Positions 26,085-37,046 of a stretch of DNA of 64,000 bases are shown here, piece after piece. The notes under the pieces were generated by a model. The model made no database searches and was not told the DNA's origin. It saw only the letters and a program-made list of their open reading frames with translations. The stretch comes from Sipunculus nudus (taxonomy: Eukaryota; Annelida; Sipuncula; Golfingiida; Sipunculidae): the NCBI GenBank assembly GCA_026874595.1, contig CM049314.1, positions 78,169,300 to 78,233,299 on the forward strand, in the 5' to 3' direction. A program made the position numbers and the translations under genes. Every line of letters begins with the position of its first letter. The stretch's first letter is position 1.

Positions 26085-26670
26085 AACAGTCAGAAATCAA
26101 GTTTCTTGATTGTCCGCCATAATTATTTAGCCTGACATGCATAAATCAGTTTATTCCTTACATCTGACATAGGTGGGATACATTTGTTGCCTGCGTTTAA
26201 CAATATAACAGAGTTATCATAGCTAACAGGAAAATTGCTTTAATTCTCATTTTCAATTTATGTTACCGCAATCTCACCACCGTGATATAATTACACACAT
26301 ATACGCTCCATGTAGTTTCATGCAATCTTTTCTCGGTAACATGTAGTAAATGGGTTTATATAGATCAACTTTAGTGTCCTTCCGTAGGTTGTTTCTGGAC
26401 AGCTGGAAAAAGAATTTGGATGGGTCCATGATTCTGAGGAACAGAGGAGCACCGTATAACGTTCTCAAAACTGCACCCAGGTACAGCAATGTCCATAAAC
26501 GAATCTTTGTATACTCAGCACGGCGATTACTTCTGGTATGCTGCCTCACCACACAGACTTTGTCAATATATATGCGGAAAAAAAATCATATTTCTTCAGC
26601 AGTAAAAATCGTCATACCCTCTATGTATACCAAGCATATATTTTCCACCTTGAAAAAGGGGTGTTCTTCC

Positions 26671-26672
<2 letters not shown>

Positions 26673-26733
<61 letters not shown>
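26673..26733. repeat. (AT)n microsatellite
   Basis: Perfect AT run of about 60 bp, immediately followed by an element terminus at 26,734. Confidence 0.95.
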
Positions 26734-26736
<3 letters not shown>

Positions 26737-26880
26737 TGGCACCTCTATAAAGTGGGCACCTCTATAAAGTGGGCACTTTTGGCCAGTCCCGTTTTTTCTT
26801 CTTTTTATTATATTTACCTAATGTGGGCACCTGTATATTCTGTAAAGTGGGCACTTTACGGATTTTCAAGGTTGAACTAT
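26734..26880. mobile_element. Pogo/mariner-type terminus (one end only)
   Basis: Begins cagtggcacctctataaag with an immediate duplicate of acctctataaagtgggc, then further gtgggcac motifs to about 26,860. This matches the style of pogo/Tigger inverted repeats. No matching inverse end was found, so it is a fragment or solo end. Confidence 0.45.
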
Positions 26881-26899
26881 CTCATTATAACAACTTTGT

Positions 26900-27750
26900 A
26901 AGCCTTTTTTATAGTGCTTTTAAAGTTATTATGATAATATTAATTTTTAATTATTTAATAATAATAATCATAAATTTTAATAATTATCAAAACAAAGGAA
27001 CAAAAATTAGAGGTGTACAAGAGAACATTGCATAATTATGATTATAATCTACTTTACTCAAGACTAAGCTTGTGATGCATGCATCTAGTTAGATTTAAAT
27101 GCCTGCATCCGCTCAAGTCAGAGATCACCCCAGACTAGATGCCCTGTGCCAAGTAATAATATCTGTTGGTTTGGCTACCATGAGTGGAAAGAAGCCCTGC
27201 TCATTCACCCAGTTAATACTGTGTGATGAGATGACACAGCTAAATGCCCCACTGGCCATCACTGGTCGTCAGAATACATGCCCACTAGATCAGGGCACTG
27301 TTTATTTAACAGATGTTACATAACGATTCATACTGTTAAAATGGTGTTCAACCTGGACTCTCTAATAGCAAATGCAAAGCTACAACGTGCACTTTGCTCC
27401 AAACAATCTACAATTACAAACATTTTCACCAAGAAATGAGAACTGTGACAACATATTCATTCAAAGTGTATCACACGCTTCAAATGTTTTATGAACTTCT
27501 AGTGACTGGATTAATGTTTTTGTCTAACTTACTTGTCAACTTGATATAGAATGTTTTCTTAAGATGACAGTATTGATATTAGTGACGAACTGTCTTTGCT
27601 TTTTTACATGTGTATTCTTTTTATCAGAAAATGACTAGATTTCATAGAATATATTTTTAAGAATTAAGAACTTCCCATGCTAATGCTAAATACCACATGC
27701 TGCTTTGCCATTTGGTGCCTATAAAATATTAAAAATAATGAATTAATATG
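26900..27750. other. AT-rich intergenic DNA
   Basis: Includes a low-complexity AT block at 26,925-27,000. Small ORFs occur but show no domain and no similarity to the other copies. Nothing further identified. Confidence 0.5.
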
Positions 27751-27759
27751 TATACACAT

Positions 27760-27761
27760 AC

Positions 27762-27800
<39 letters not shown>
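27760..27800. repeat. (TA)n microsatellite abutting the hammerhead element
   Basis: Interrupted then pure TA run ending exactly where the element sequence (actctggag) begins. Confidence 0.9.
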
Positions 27801-28080
27801 ACTCTGGAGAAAAACAACACTTAATTCACAACAGTCTGTTTCACGGGGTGCGACCCGATCATCAGGTGAATGTGGTTAGAATCTAAAGAGTCTTGCTTCT
27901 GTCTGTCTGTCTGTCACTTTGTCTATATGTCTGTCAGGTTTTCGTTTCCGTGGGATAACTTTCCTAAATATTATCTTATTTCATTCAAATTTTGGGCAGT
28001 GATTGCTCTTATGCATACCTAGATTTAGGTCTACATATTTCAAAGAGTATTGATTTAGTTGAATCAAGACAATTATCTCT
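27801..28080. mobile_element. Retroelement fragment around the hammerhead
   Basis: Unique-looking sequence begins sharply at the end of the (TA)n tract, includes the hammerhead, and continues into a short CTGT run (27,898-27,916) and a gtctgtcaggttttcg-type segment. No reverse transcriptase is visible. It is most simply a terminal piece of a Penelope-like or other hammerhead-bearing element. The right boundary is arbitrary. Confidence 0.45.
27818..27874 (-). ncRNA. Hammerhead ribozyme motif of Penelope-like type
   Basis: Read on the minus strand, the sequence supplies every hammerhead part in order. Stem I 5' arm CAC+ATTCAC (27,874-27,866); core CTGATGA (27,865-27,859); stem II CGGG/CCCG; core GAAA (27,842-27,839); a minimal stem III ACA-loop GAC-TGT; U at the cleavage site (27,830); then stem I 3' arm GTGAAT (27,829-27,824) plus GTG after a TAA bulge. 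The 3-bp stem III is the form known from Penelope-like elements, thought to act as dimers. The 10.1/11.1 pair is U-U instead of the usual G-C, so this copy may be weak or inactive. Confidence 0.75.
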
Positions 28081-28429
28081 CTGTAACAGGATTATTTGTT
28101 GTATTTCGAAAATAATAAAAGGGACAGTAGGGATTGTGTAGACATGCGTCTGTATAAAGAATCATACCAATACTGCCATTAACATAGAAATCCACCTTGG
28201 GTATAAACAAAAGGTATTGTTTCATAAACAGACAACTGTACTTTGTTTTTTTACATTTGCACATGTATGTGAAAGCAAAGACAGGTAATGGCTTTCCTCT
28301 CCTCTGTAATGTTATTTCACTCCTATAATGTCATCATATATGTTCCTGTTCTTTGTGTATGGGAAAGTCCCTATTCAATTATATATTCACATTTATTATT
28401 ATGCGACTTTCCATATGATATCCTGCAGC

Positions 28430-28570
28430 AAACAGCCAGATCTACGACCACCCGTTAACTGCTAAGAACACGAAGTACCAGGACACAGCTATGCATAGCA
28501 TTTGTCTTGTCTTGTTTTCTCTGTTGTGGGATCGTCTTCATCCGCCCAGTTCATTATAAAAGGAAAAGGT
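28430..28570 (+). pseudogene. Copy C candidate signal-peptide exon
   Basis: An ATG at 28,491 opens MHSICLVLFSLLW, a compact hydrophobic stretch much like the signal sequence of the intact gene, and lies upstream of the copy C linker as expected. Upstream is an acceptor-like ctgcag at about 28,427. Possible phase-1 donors are c|gtcttc or a|gttcat; both are weak. A second frame would read a hydrophobic stretch followed by HYKRKR before g|gtaacc, which could instead be a membrane anchor, but that frame is closed upstream by TAA. Confidence 0.35.
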
Positions 28571-29032
28571 AACCAATGTTTATGTAAAATAAATAAATTA
28601 ATAAATTGATAATTACGATTAAACGTATAATTTGGTGGCATTGGTTTTGTATCTTATATTTTCCTTTGGTATGCAAATAAATGCTAATTACGCAAATTAT
28701 ACTAATTAATACATGTCATTATTCAAATAAAGACATCACTATTACCATACACATTTGAGGTGTGATGAGGTTTCTTTAGTAACAACGGTAGACGATCGAT
28801 TTTAAATCTGCATGTAACTCATAACAGAACGCATATAAAAAGACGTGCTGAAAGGTCAAGGTAACAGCCGCTACAAGTATAAGTAATATTCTTATGGACC
28901 ATTTTTTTAGTTAGTTATATTTTAACAAGACCTTTTTCAAGTTCAAACACACGTGTTTACTGTACTAAATAAAACCAGAACATTCCTATGCGGGGCCTGA
29001 AAGCAGTAAATAACGCGAATATAAATTTTCTC

Positions 29033-30129
29033 AATTGAATGGCAAGTGTTTGAAGATGGACCAGATGGACAAAGTGGAAGCAAACTGAGTCGATATCAAT
29101 TTGTAAAAGCCAATACACATCAAAGCTATATAACCAAGGATGCTCCGAAACAATACAGGATAAATGCAAAATACACAAGTTGATGAAATCAGAAGAAGAT
29201 GCGGCGTAAAAAAAAGAAAGCACACATTTGCAAATTGGGACGAAGACCGTTGGTTTAGCTGATAGAGAGAAAATAAAAACACACGTTCCGGAAAATGATG
29301 GAGATTGAACATCTTCGTCCATCTCTGAGCCGGACAAGTCTGTCAATAACAACGGAAACAATGTTTTACCAAAGGACAGGGGGAAAGTTCCGTTGCAAGA
29401 TAGAGAGGATAGTTCTATCATACATCGAGAAGACCATCGCCCTCGTCGTAAGGAGAAAATCCCTCTTTTCGATATAAGAAATACTGATCTCCTCAGTTAA
29501 ACAGATCCAGATCTCCAACAGGTCTGAAATCCTCGTCGTCAAGTCAAGGGGACCAGTCCTTTCCAAAGAGAACCGTCCCATCCCTTGACAGAGAATACTG
29601 GCGATAGCACCCTTGATAAAATGAGTGTTTCTTTTCTGGACAAGGCAAATGCTGACGTCACAGCTGAAACCGATTCAACTACCCTACAGGATAAAAGCCA
29701 CTTTGTCCAACATAAAGCAACACCTCCTTTCATTTTTAGGGCATCCGCCATTCCTGATGCGGATTTATATTGACATGAAAAAAACATCCATCCCTGACGG
29801 AAACTCATTCATTATCAAGGAGGAAAATACTTAACCCATAGAGAGAGTTTTCAATTTTGAACAACAGGAAGAAACCGCTACACCAGAGAAGGAAAATTTT
29901 CCTGTAACTGCAGATAATACCATTATCCATGTTGGAAATGACGTGACCTCCAACTTGAGAAGAGACAACGAGTTCTCACATGATAACAAACAGAATGTGT
30001 TGTCTGATGATGATAGAGAGATTGTATCCTCCAATGAAAAAAAGAGTGAACATATCCTACCAAGAGGGCAGAGAAAACATTGCTTCGGATTATGGATCGG
30101 ATCATTTCTTATTCCCGCGGATGTGAACG
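29033..30129 (+). pseudogene. Copy C linker exon with one ancestral array unit (decayed)
   Basis: The left end carries caattgaatgg as in the copy B exon, but no usable acceptor. Fragments in different frames resemble the copy B linker: a Lys/Asn/Asp-rich run at 29,340-29,490, then another at 29,585-29,773, each ended by stops. From about 29,835 one frame is open to 30,129 and includes, at 29,974-30,044, SHDNKQNVLSDDDREIVSS, which matches the giant array unit SHDNKENVLSDDNRENVSS at 16 of 19 residues. The exon ends with AAC G|GTACGA, a phase-1 donor identical in phase to copy B. The unit is single here, not tandem. Confidence 0.75.
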
Positions 30130-30139
30130 GTACGAAGTT

Positions 30140-30660
30140 TTCTTTAGTTTTTCACTTTTTAAGGAGAAAATTTATGATGGAAATATGTTATTTTCTAGTT
30201 ATATGTATGCTCAATAAAAAGATTTCCTGCCTTGGGAATAAAAATGACAGCTGTTTATCGTTATCCTTCCTAAGAGAGTCAAGCCAAAAACAGACTAAAG
30301 CGCGGCTCGCGACTAGTTCAGAACAAACTAACGTGGCTTCAAGGCGCATGATACCCGTCAAATTGGATGGTATTAACCAAGCACCAAATTGTATTCCTTG
30401 TTTATCTTTGTAGAAATATTAATTTTGATAATCAGCATTGGAAAATTATATACAAATATGTATCTGTTTGTGACCAAACATGTTCTAAATATGACAGAAC
30501 TCAGTCACTATTCTTAATGATATTTATATATCTGTGTTGCTTTGTTGCACTTTTTCTATCCAGATACAAATCAATAATTAAAGTTCAATGAATTATAACA
30601 AGTGTTTCACCCGCAGTTTAATATAGAATGCGAGTGCTCGGGAGGAAAACCCTCTCTTGA
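30140..30660. other. Copy C intron, no further feature seen
   Basis: AT-rich sequence between the linker donor at 30,130 and the lectin exon. Nothing recognisable in this part. Confidence 0.4.
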
Positions 30661-30693
30661 GTTATATTATTATCAGGAATCCCCACGCGGCAT

Positions 30694-30750
30694 GCGCGCG
30701 TCACGCGTCAAAAATCGCTCCAGGAGCAATAGCTGACGCTTGACGCGCGC
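30694..30750. repeat. CpG-rich imperfect inverted repeat
   Basis: Arms gcgcgcgtcacgcgtc (30,694-30,709) and gacgcttgacgcgcgc (30,735-30,750) pair at 15 of 16 positions. The loop holds a second small hairpin, gctcc-a-ggagc. The block is strikingly GC/CpG-rich in AT-rich surroundings. It could be an element end or a structured RNA; no family recognised. Confidence 0.6.
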
Positions 30751-30920
30751 TTGACGCGCGCGTTAGTGTGTCTTAGGCTTCATTGTTATTCGGGCCATTT
30801 ATCAGGAATATTATTTTATTTGCTATTATAGTTGGCTTAAACAAAGGGATGAATGGGGCGTCTGACATATTATACACCGGTTTTCATTTAACAGTTTTCA
30901 TAGGAGTAAAGGGCATCAAC

Positions 30921-30922
<2 letters not shown>

Positions 30923-30990
<68 letters not shown>
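30923..30990. repeat. (TA)n microsatellite
   Basis: Perfect TA run of about 68 bp, followed at 30,991 by cggcgaacctgtaaaatgag, a degraded relative of the pogo-like terminus at 26,734. Confidence 0.95.
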
Positions 30991-30991
<1 letters not shown>

Positions 30992-31188
30992 GGCGAACCT
31001 GTAAAATGAGTGCACTTTTGGGCCAAACTACCTACTTTTTGGAGATGCCCATTATATGGAGGTAATAGCTGCCACATTTAGTGGTGCAACTTATACTTTG
31101 AAATATTACTATGGTTCTCCTGTTTTAAGAATACTTCATTAACTCATACATTAACTTTCTTCCTGAAAAGTTAATAAGTAATAATTTA

Positions 31189-31213
31189 TATATATATATA
31201 TAAATATATATAT
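31189..31213. repeat. Short (TA)n microsatellite
   Basis: TA run interrupted by aaat. The sequence from 31,214 to 31,940 shows no feature I can support beyond copy C intron. Confidence 0.8.
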
Positions 31214-32152
31214 GCGTGTATGTGTGTGTTATGAAATATATCGATAGACATAACGTACAAGCATTGGTGCTCTCATTTAAATCTTTCTTATTCTCTTATC
31301 CTTAGATATACCATACTGTTTTACCATTTTTTTTTAAGATAAGTTACTCTCAGAATCGTTGACCAGGTAAACTTTTAGGGCTAGGCCAAACCTTCAGTTC
31401 GGGGTCGATATTTTATGGACAGTAACAGTGAATATGATACAATGCATGTCAACGACCAGTGTTTGGTGTTGATCATTTAGTGCAACTGGGAAGTAAACAC
31501 TGCACCAGGCGAGGGGCATCTTACTTTATTACCCGATCTTAGAGTAAAAAATATTTGGGTGATTAATAAGGGTGTCCACTCATGCCATGTGGAAATTTAA
31601 GTGAGTGTTAGATCAAAGTATGCCTATCAGTCCAATTTATATGAAGGGCTAGTGAATGGTGTATTCACTGCTTGCTATAAACCATCACAGGAACAGCCAG
31701 TCTGGGTTGAGGTCTGACCAGAGCATGTTCAGGCAAATTAAAATAGTCTAATTAGTATGCATGTGTCCCATGGATATGGTTATGTTGATAGCTAATAGTT
31801 AAAAAGCACAATAAATAAAGCTCCGAAAGTTTAAATAGGAAGATACATCAATTGGGAAAAATCAAAGCGAGGGGCCCCCATTAGCTTGAGAAAAATGGAC
31901 GGGCCCACTAAGACAGGTTCGAATGTAATTGTTTATTCAGGTACAAAATGTCGTGAGGGTTTTGAGCAAGCATTCCTGCATTCCTGAGCTATTCAGAAGA
32001 GAAAAGGATCTCCTGCGATAGAAGAAAAGTCCAGAAGAAAATGGGTCGCTGGGGGGCTCAAACTACCTGTAGAGACAAAGAAGCAGCTCTTGTCAGCATT
32101 CAGAGAAAAAGAGAAAACTTGCATTTGGATAAAATGAAGAAAGTAATTGAAG

Positions 32153-33027
32153 GTTAGATGTATCAAAAATGGTCTGCCTGTCAAATCATTATACATGTAT
32201 ACAGTTATAAAAGGTGTGATAAACACTCTTAATACACTCTACAATTGAAACATTACAGTCTTGAACACTTATACCCTTGTACATTATTTTAATTTCGACC
32301 GAATTCAACAACATCAGCTTTCTAATAATATATACATTCGCCAGACTAAATGATAACATTATGTAGAGGTGCTGTACTATGCTGGAATTACAAACTGAAG
32401 CCGACAAATAAACACGTTAATTCTAAATTTTAGTCCTTGTAAAAGGTAGTTAGTATTCCAATCTGAAAAAAAGCATGGATTGTCTTGTTCACGATCTCAT
32501 ATTGTAAAGTTCTTCGGCACAACATATAGTTATAGCACAGGAATGAGTAAAATCAACGCAAATGTACAACCTCGATAAAATATTCCACAAAATAACGTAT
32601 TAAAACGCTGGTAAGTATTTTGATATAAATGCAACGCCTACCAAATGTCTGCATCAAATAAGACGGCATTTCATCGTTTGCAACAAAAATTAATATGACG
32701 AGGTACACCCATACTATCGATATGCGACTTGTGGCATCAGGGTTTCCTGTTTGCGCAAAGTGGCAGTCCACGTAAACTAGAATCTAGAAGTTATAAACCT
32801 TCTGGGGTTCTTAGATTAGACCGAGTGTACCCAGCACGAAATTACCGCCAGGACATGTTCTAGGTATGGTGGTAAGGGGCTCTGTATCAGCAAGGTTTAG
32901 AGCGGATAAACATTTTTCGTCACTTCAAAATCCTCAAATTATAGCAGGATTCGCGCTATCATGTGACCATTTTCAAATATAGACAAAGCGTGCCCATCAC
33001 TCTACGCCGATGAACACAGCAATAAAA
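32153..33027. other. Copy C lectin intron, no other gene seen
   Basis: Sequence between the two copy C lectin exons up to the short element at 33,028. Minus-strand ORFs of 72 codons at 32,189 and 32,553 have no recognisable domain. Confidence 0.4.
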
Positions 33028-33128
33028 CAGCAAAACCTCGAAATATCCACCATCAACGGTACTGTTGAAAAAGGTCCTTATGTTGAGGTAGTCGCTAAAC
33101 TGATGTGGTCGTTAGGGGAGTTTTACTG
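33028..33128. mobile_element. Short pogo-like MITE in the copy C intron
   Basis: One end reads cagcaaaacctcgaaatatc. The other end, read on the minus strand, is cagtaaaactcccctaacga, with tggtggat- and cgaccac-like subterminal motifs typical of pogo/Tigger termini. About 100 bp, no coding capacity. Confidence 0.4.
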
Positions 33129-33509
33129 AACCATCCAAACCTAACGATGCCGAGCCCCTGTCACGTGATCTTCTATAAAAACCTAACCCTAGCTCCCGTG
33201 CTCTCTCCCTCCACTACAATGTGGATACGAACGCCGCATATATGCAAGTAGTGATAAGTGATATGAACCTACGGAATAAATAATGTATTCTGTATCATAG
33301 AAAGAATACATCTTGTGTAAGTTTTTACAACTATTTCTCTCACCAACAAGCTGCATTTTGACATCGGAAAGGAAAACGTTGATAGGCATATGGATCTGGG
33401 AGGTGACAAAAGAACATATAATATTTCAGAAACCGCATTAAATGAATTCGCGTGATGCTATGAAAAGTTGTGATTCTTAAGAGCCACACTAATGCGTGGC
33501 TCCATGCCG

Positions 33510-34130
33510 CAAACGTCATATCATATCGGTCTATATGTTAAATTCACCTGTAATATAACGCACAGACCTCATATTATATCGGTCTATTTGTGAAATACAT
33601 CCTTAATATAACGCACAGGGCTCATATGGTGTCGGTCTATATGTGAACTACATCTGTAATGTTACGCACATACCTTATATCATGTCGGTCTATATGTGAA
33701 AGACAGTGTATTTCTGAAAGTGTATGTAAGTGTATCTGTATCTGTAACTGAATACATCTGTTATTTTATGGCCAGACCTCTGTAATGTTATGCCTGTATA
33801 TTTGAGATAATTCTGTAATGCTATGCTTATATATCCCTTAGATACATACATGATATAATGTACAGCATACATCTATACGTGATACACATGTGTATTTTTT
33901 ATGCACGGACCTGATATAATACTTGTGGAATTGGGAAATACATCTGCAATGTTATGTTTGTATACCTCTGAGCTGCATCTGCAACGTAATGCCATTACAT
34001 TTTCTCAAATACATAATGTTATGTTACATAAGGATATGTTTGTATATGTGTGAAATACATATGTTGTGTAATGGGCCGACCTAATATCATACCGGAATAT
34101 TTGTAAATGAATATGTAATGTTATCCTGCG
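33510..34130. repeat. Degenerate tandem repeat of about 50 bp (copy B)
   Basis: About a dozen loose copies of tcggtctatatgtgaaatac + atctgtaatgttatgc + acagacctcatat. Same family as 18,943-19,260 and at the same place relative to the gene unit. Confidence 0.8.
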
Positions 34131-37020
34131 ACAGTTTGTCCAGGAGAGGATACACAGTTATATTTAATGCATAAGTTACAATTAAGCTAAACATGGCTGC
34201 ATGATTTGTCATCAGCAACAGGCGGAAGTGTCGTTTTCAAACGAAGGAATAAGTCTGTTTGACATTCATGGTACGTTCAGAATAAAGCTGGCCATTCATT
34301 TAGCTTTTGTTCAGAATTTATGTGACATTTAGGATATCCCTAACCTACAGGTACATATCAGAGCCACACTTTGTTATAACGTCTCTGTGACAGATTTATG
34401 AACTTATCTATCAGCAAGCTGATAGTAAACACTTTACTTGCGCCCATGTTGACAAACAAAAAAACATGTTACCGAAGGCTGAAAGGTCACTAGCTGAAAA
34501 ACGCTGGTTCGTCTGACTCGCCACCAGATGTTCTTATGGAAAATATTTGGAGGACTTTTGCGCTCCGCCGGATAATACGAACACGTCGATATAAACAAAA
34601 CGAAAAACCGATGTCCTATCGGATCTTTTTTTCAGGCCTATTTTTATACAACCTTTCAGGAATTATCTTTAGTAGGAATGAGCAACCTAAAACAAATAGC
34701 GTTGTAAAAAAATACAAACCGAACAAATAGATAATTCAGAAAAAAAACACTAAACAAAAGTATTGATGGCATCGATCGACCCCCCTTTTTTTAGCAAATT
34801 TAATGTAACATTTCTAGATAAAAAATAATATGGTTATTTTGTACTATCAATTGTCGAATAATGTAAGCTTCGGAAGCTGCCTAATAAGAAATGCCTGATT
34901 GTGTTTAATTTGCAACCGATAATTATAGGTTATAACGTATTTATTATTTTGCAAGGTTTTCTGTAATAAATTTAACCGTGTTTTGAATAGTATTTTTGTA
35001 GCTTTTCAGTGAAACAGTTGGTTTTCCGTTTAAACAATGTGATTGACCGTATCATCCGAATCGTGCAAACGATAACCTGGATTCGGGACGTTTTTTCAAT
35101 GTCTAACTAGATATAAGCAATCGCTCAGCGACTGCAAAATAAATCTGTCCTTGTACCCGTTATAAGCTTCTGATAATCAGTCACTTTGGAGATAAAGCGC
35201 AAAAGGAAAATGACCAGAAAGGAAAAAAGAGAAAAACAAATTGTAATCTCCGGCTTTGCACTCGGCTAAGTACAAAACTACCCGAACATGGATATAGAAC
35301 AAAAAAAAAAAACCCTACACGCCATCCTCCGTGCGGGGAAGTTGGCTTTAGAACATCTCTAAAATATTAGTGGTACATCTGACATCCCTCCTTTGATGTT
35401 TTAGTCTATACGTATTTTGGTGTCCTAGTGTGTAATTTTAATTAACATATTGAGGATATCGAACTAAACAAGTGAACCAAAGATTATGACACTCTGCGGA
35501 ATATGTGTTCAAATATTCATAATTGTAGGTCTTATATATAAGAGGAGGACGGAGGAGGACAGGACAATATGCCTGTTTAAAGAAATTACTCGAGAAAATG
35601 ATGTGGTGAAATTTTAAATTTAGGGCCTAGCTGAGCAAAGGATTTCATCTTAGGTTGTTCGCAGCCACATTTGATTTATGAGAGGCACATGCCCTGATAG
35701 GGAGCAATCAACATATACATTTCCGAGCATAGGCTCATCATATAACAGGCTTTGACGGTTCATCAGAAACCGTGCCCACAAGAAGCCCCATGATTACTGA
35801 AGTATTTATATTTTCTTATTTTGGTTGGAAAAGATACAAAACATTGGTCCTGTGATAAATAAATCGGCAAAATTTGGTGATAATAGCGGCAGTTGTTTTG
35901 ATAAATAGGGCCCTTTGCGTGTATTAAGGATTAGGTTTTCAGGGTGCTGAAACATGTCCTGCTGTCTCTTGTAGCCCTAAATATCGATAGAACACAGTAA
36001 TTTAATTTTATAAACCAACAAAATATATGGTCACCCCTATTGCAAACACAAAAGACTTCAGAATTCGTTCCCAAATATTCTTTTTTTACTCGTATAATAT
36101 AGGTCACCGTGGCCTAATTGTGGGTTTCCAAGAAGGTTTGCCAGGACCTGTCTTGATGCGAGTTATACATTTCTGGGTTCAACGGTTTGGAAGTGTGCCC
36201 TGTTAAAGGAAGGACGACCGGAAGGACAAAGTTTGATTTACAGTTAAGCTAAAATTGGAACAATTGTTTGATGCAATATATTTTCCTTGTGACCCATGAC
36301 ACATATGTGCAAGTTATTGAACATCTAAAAGTATCTGGCATTTCAGTTGCATCTGATTCAAAATGCTTCCTTTTCCCAGGCAGCTTGTCTATTGTGATCA
36401 AGCAGTTTGTACTTCTGTTATCAGACAGTTTGTACTTCCGATCTTCTTGTACTTCCATGGGATATGAAGCAAGGTTCTCTAATATTCTCTCGAAGCTCTT
36501 TGTAGAAAAAAAATAACTACAATGGTCTTAAAATGATAAAAATTTTGGACTTTAAAGCTCCCAAAGGATTTTTGTTCTCATTCATCTGTATTTTATTAGG
36601 GATATGTTGGTACATATATCAACGTTTACGTGTTGATGCAGGTGAATAATGGGCTTTATAAAGCAGCCTTAAGCTTTAGATCGATATTTCACACAATGCT
36701 TTGTTATAAAGACGCTATTGGACATGCATATAGGACAGCACTCTGGTAATAACAAAGAGGGCCGATGTGTACAATAGAACACTGCATTTTCCTCTAGTTC
36801 ATAGAACAATGTGGGAACACTGAGTTTTTTCTGTGTATATCAAAACATTGACACTTCTCTGTTCTGAATCAATGTAAAGCTCTTATACATTTCGTGCATA
36901 AACCATGAAAAAAAATGAGATTTGTTTTTACCATTTTGTTCGTGTGAATTTAATCGCAAACAATGATAAACTGTCCGGCTGACTTTTCCTGTAACGTCAG
37001 AACGAACATTCCGGAACATT
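34130..37020. other. Copy B upstream region, non-coding
   Basis: Matches copy A upstream DNA except for about 35,040-36,725, which copy A lacks. A TATA-like ttataaag lies at 36,707 and atttaaat at 37,018. The 82-codon ORF at 36,268-36,516 sits wholly inside the copy-B-only part and has no recognisable domain, so I do not call it a gene. Confidence 0.5.
36102..36250 (+). mobile_element. Degenerate tRNA-derived SINE
   Basis: Reads ggtcaccgtggcctaattg, an A-box-like start seen in molluscan tRNA-derived SINEs, then a B-box-like gggttcaacggttt at about 36,175-36,188, followed by an A/G-rich tail region. Identification rests on these two boxes only. Confidence 0.45.
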
Positions 37021-37046
37021 TAAATGAATATCAAAAGCAAAATACG

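Larger units (their letters stand above)
23905..26605 (+). pseudogene. Copy A: decayed TSR-like / linker / C-type-lectin gene
   Basis: Aligns exon by exon with the intact gene at 37,122-39,943. The signal-peptide exon is missing: about 600 bp present in copy B at 37,020-37,620 are absent here. Linker exon 23,905-24,816 keeps the acceptor but has in-frame stops early (TGA right after the splice, TAA after KQV), a further frame change near 24,345, and an internal insertion of about 100 bp. Its donor GT is now GA (24,817-24,818). The first lectin exon, 25,243-25,391, is 46 bp shorter than in copy B, loses a conserved Cys and is frameshifted. The second lectin exon, from 26,388, has TGA at 26,429-26,431 and 26,435-26,437 in place of the two Trp of the W-F-W motif. 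The copy cannot encode the domain. Confidence 0.85.
31941..33441 (+). pseudogene. Copy C C-type-lectin exons (frameshifted)
   Basis: Acceptor ttattcag precedes 31,941 and the first codons (KCREGFEQAF) align with CPRGFVQLF of the intact gene. A tandem duplication gcattcct|gcattcct (31,970-31,985) then throws the frame into TGA at 31,985. The continuing frame reads WGAQTTCRDKEAALVSIQ, a textbook lectin-fold core (W-x-A-Q-x-x-C, A-L-V-S-I). It ends with GAA G|GTTAGA at 32,152, the same phase-1 donor as copy B. The second lectin exon lies at 33,350-33,441 (CILTSER..LIGIWIWE, then stop) with its acceptor altered. The 8-bp duplication is the only frame break in the first exon. Confidence 0.8.

Noticed and set aside
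26350-26901. 183-codon ORF across copy A second lectin exon
   Set aside because: It is in a different frame from the lectin residues and runs through a (AT)n tract giving poly-IY.
28490-28572. Transmembrane segment with stop-transfer HYKRKR before gtaacc
   Set aside because: That frame is closed by TAA just upstream and no acceptor feeds it. The overlapping frame with an ATG fits a signal peptide better and matches the family order.
36268-36516. 82-codon ORF upstream of copy B
   Set aside because: No domain, no copy A counterpart, adjacent to a SINE-like repeat; probably chance.
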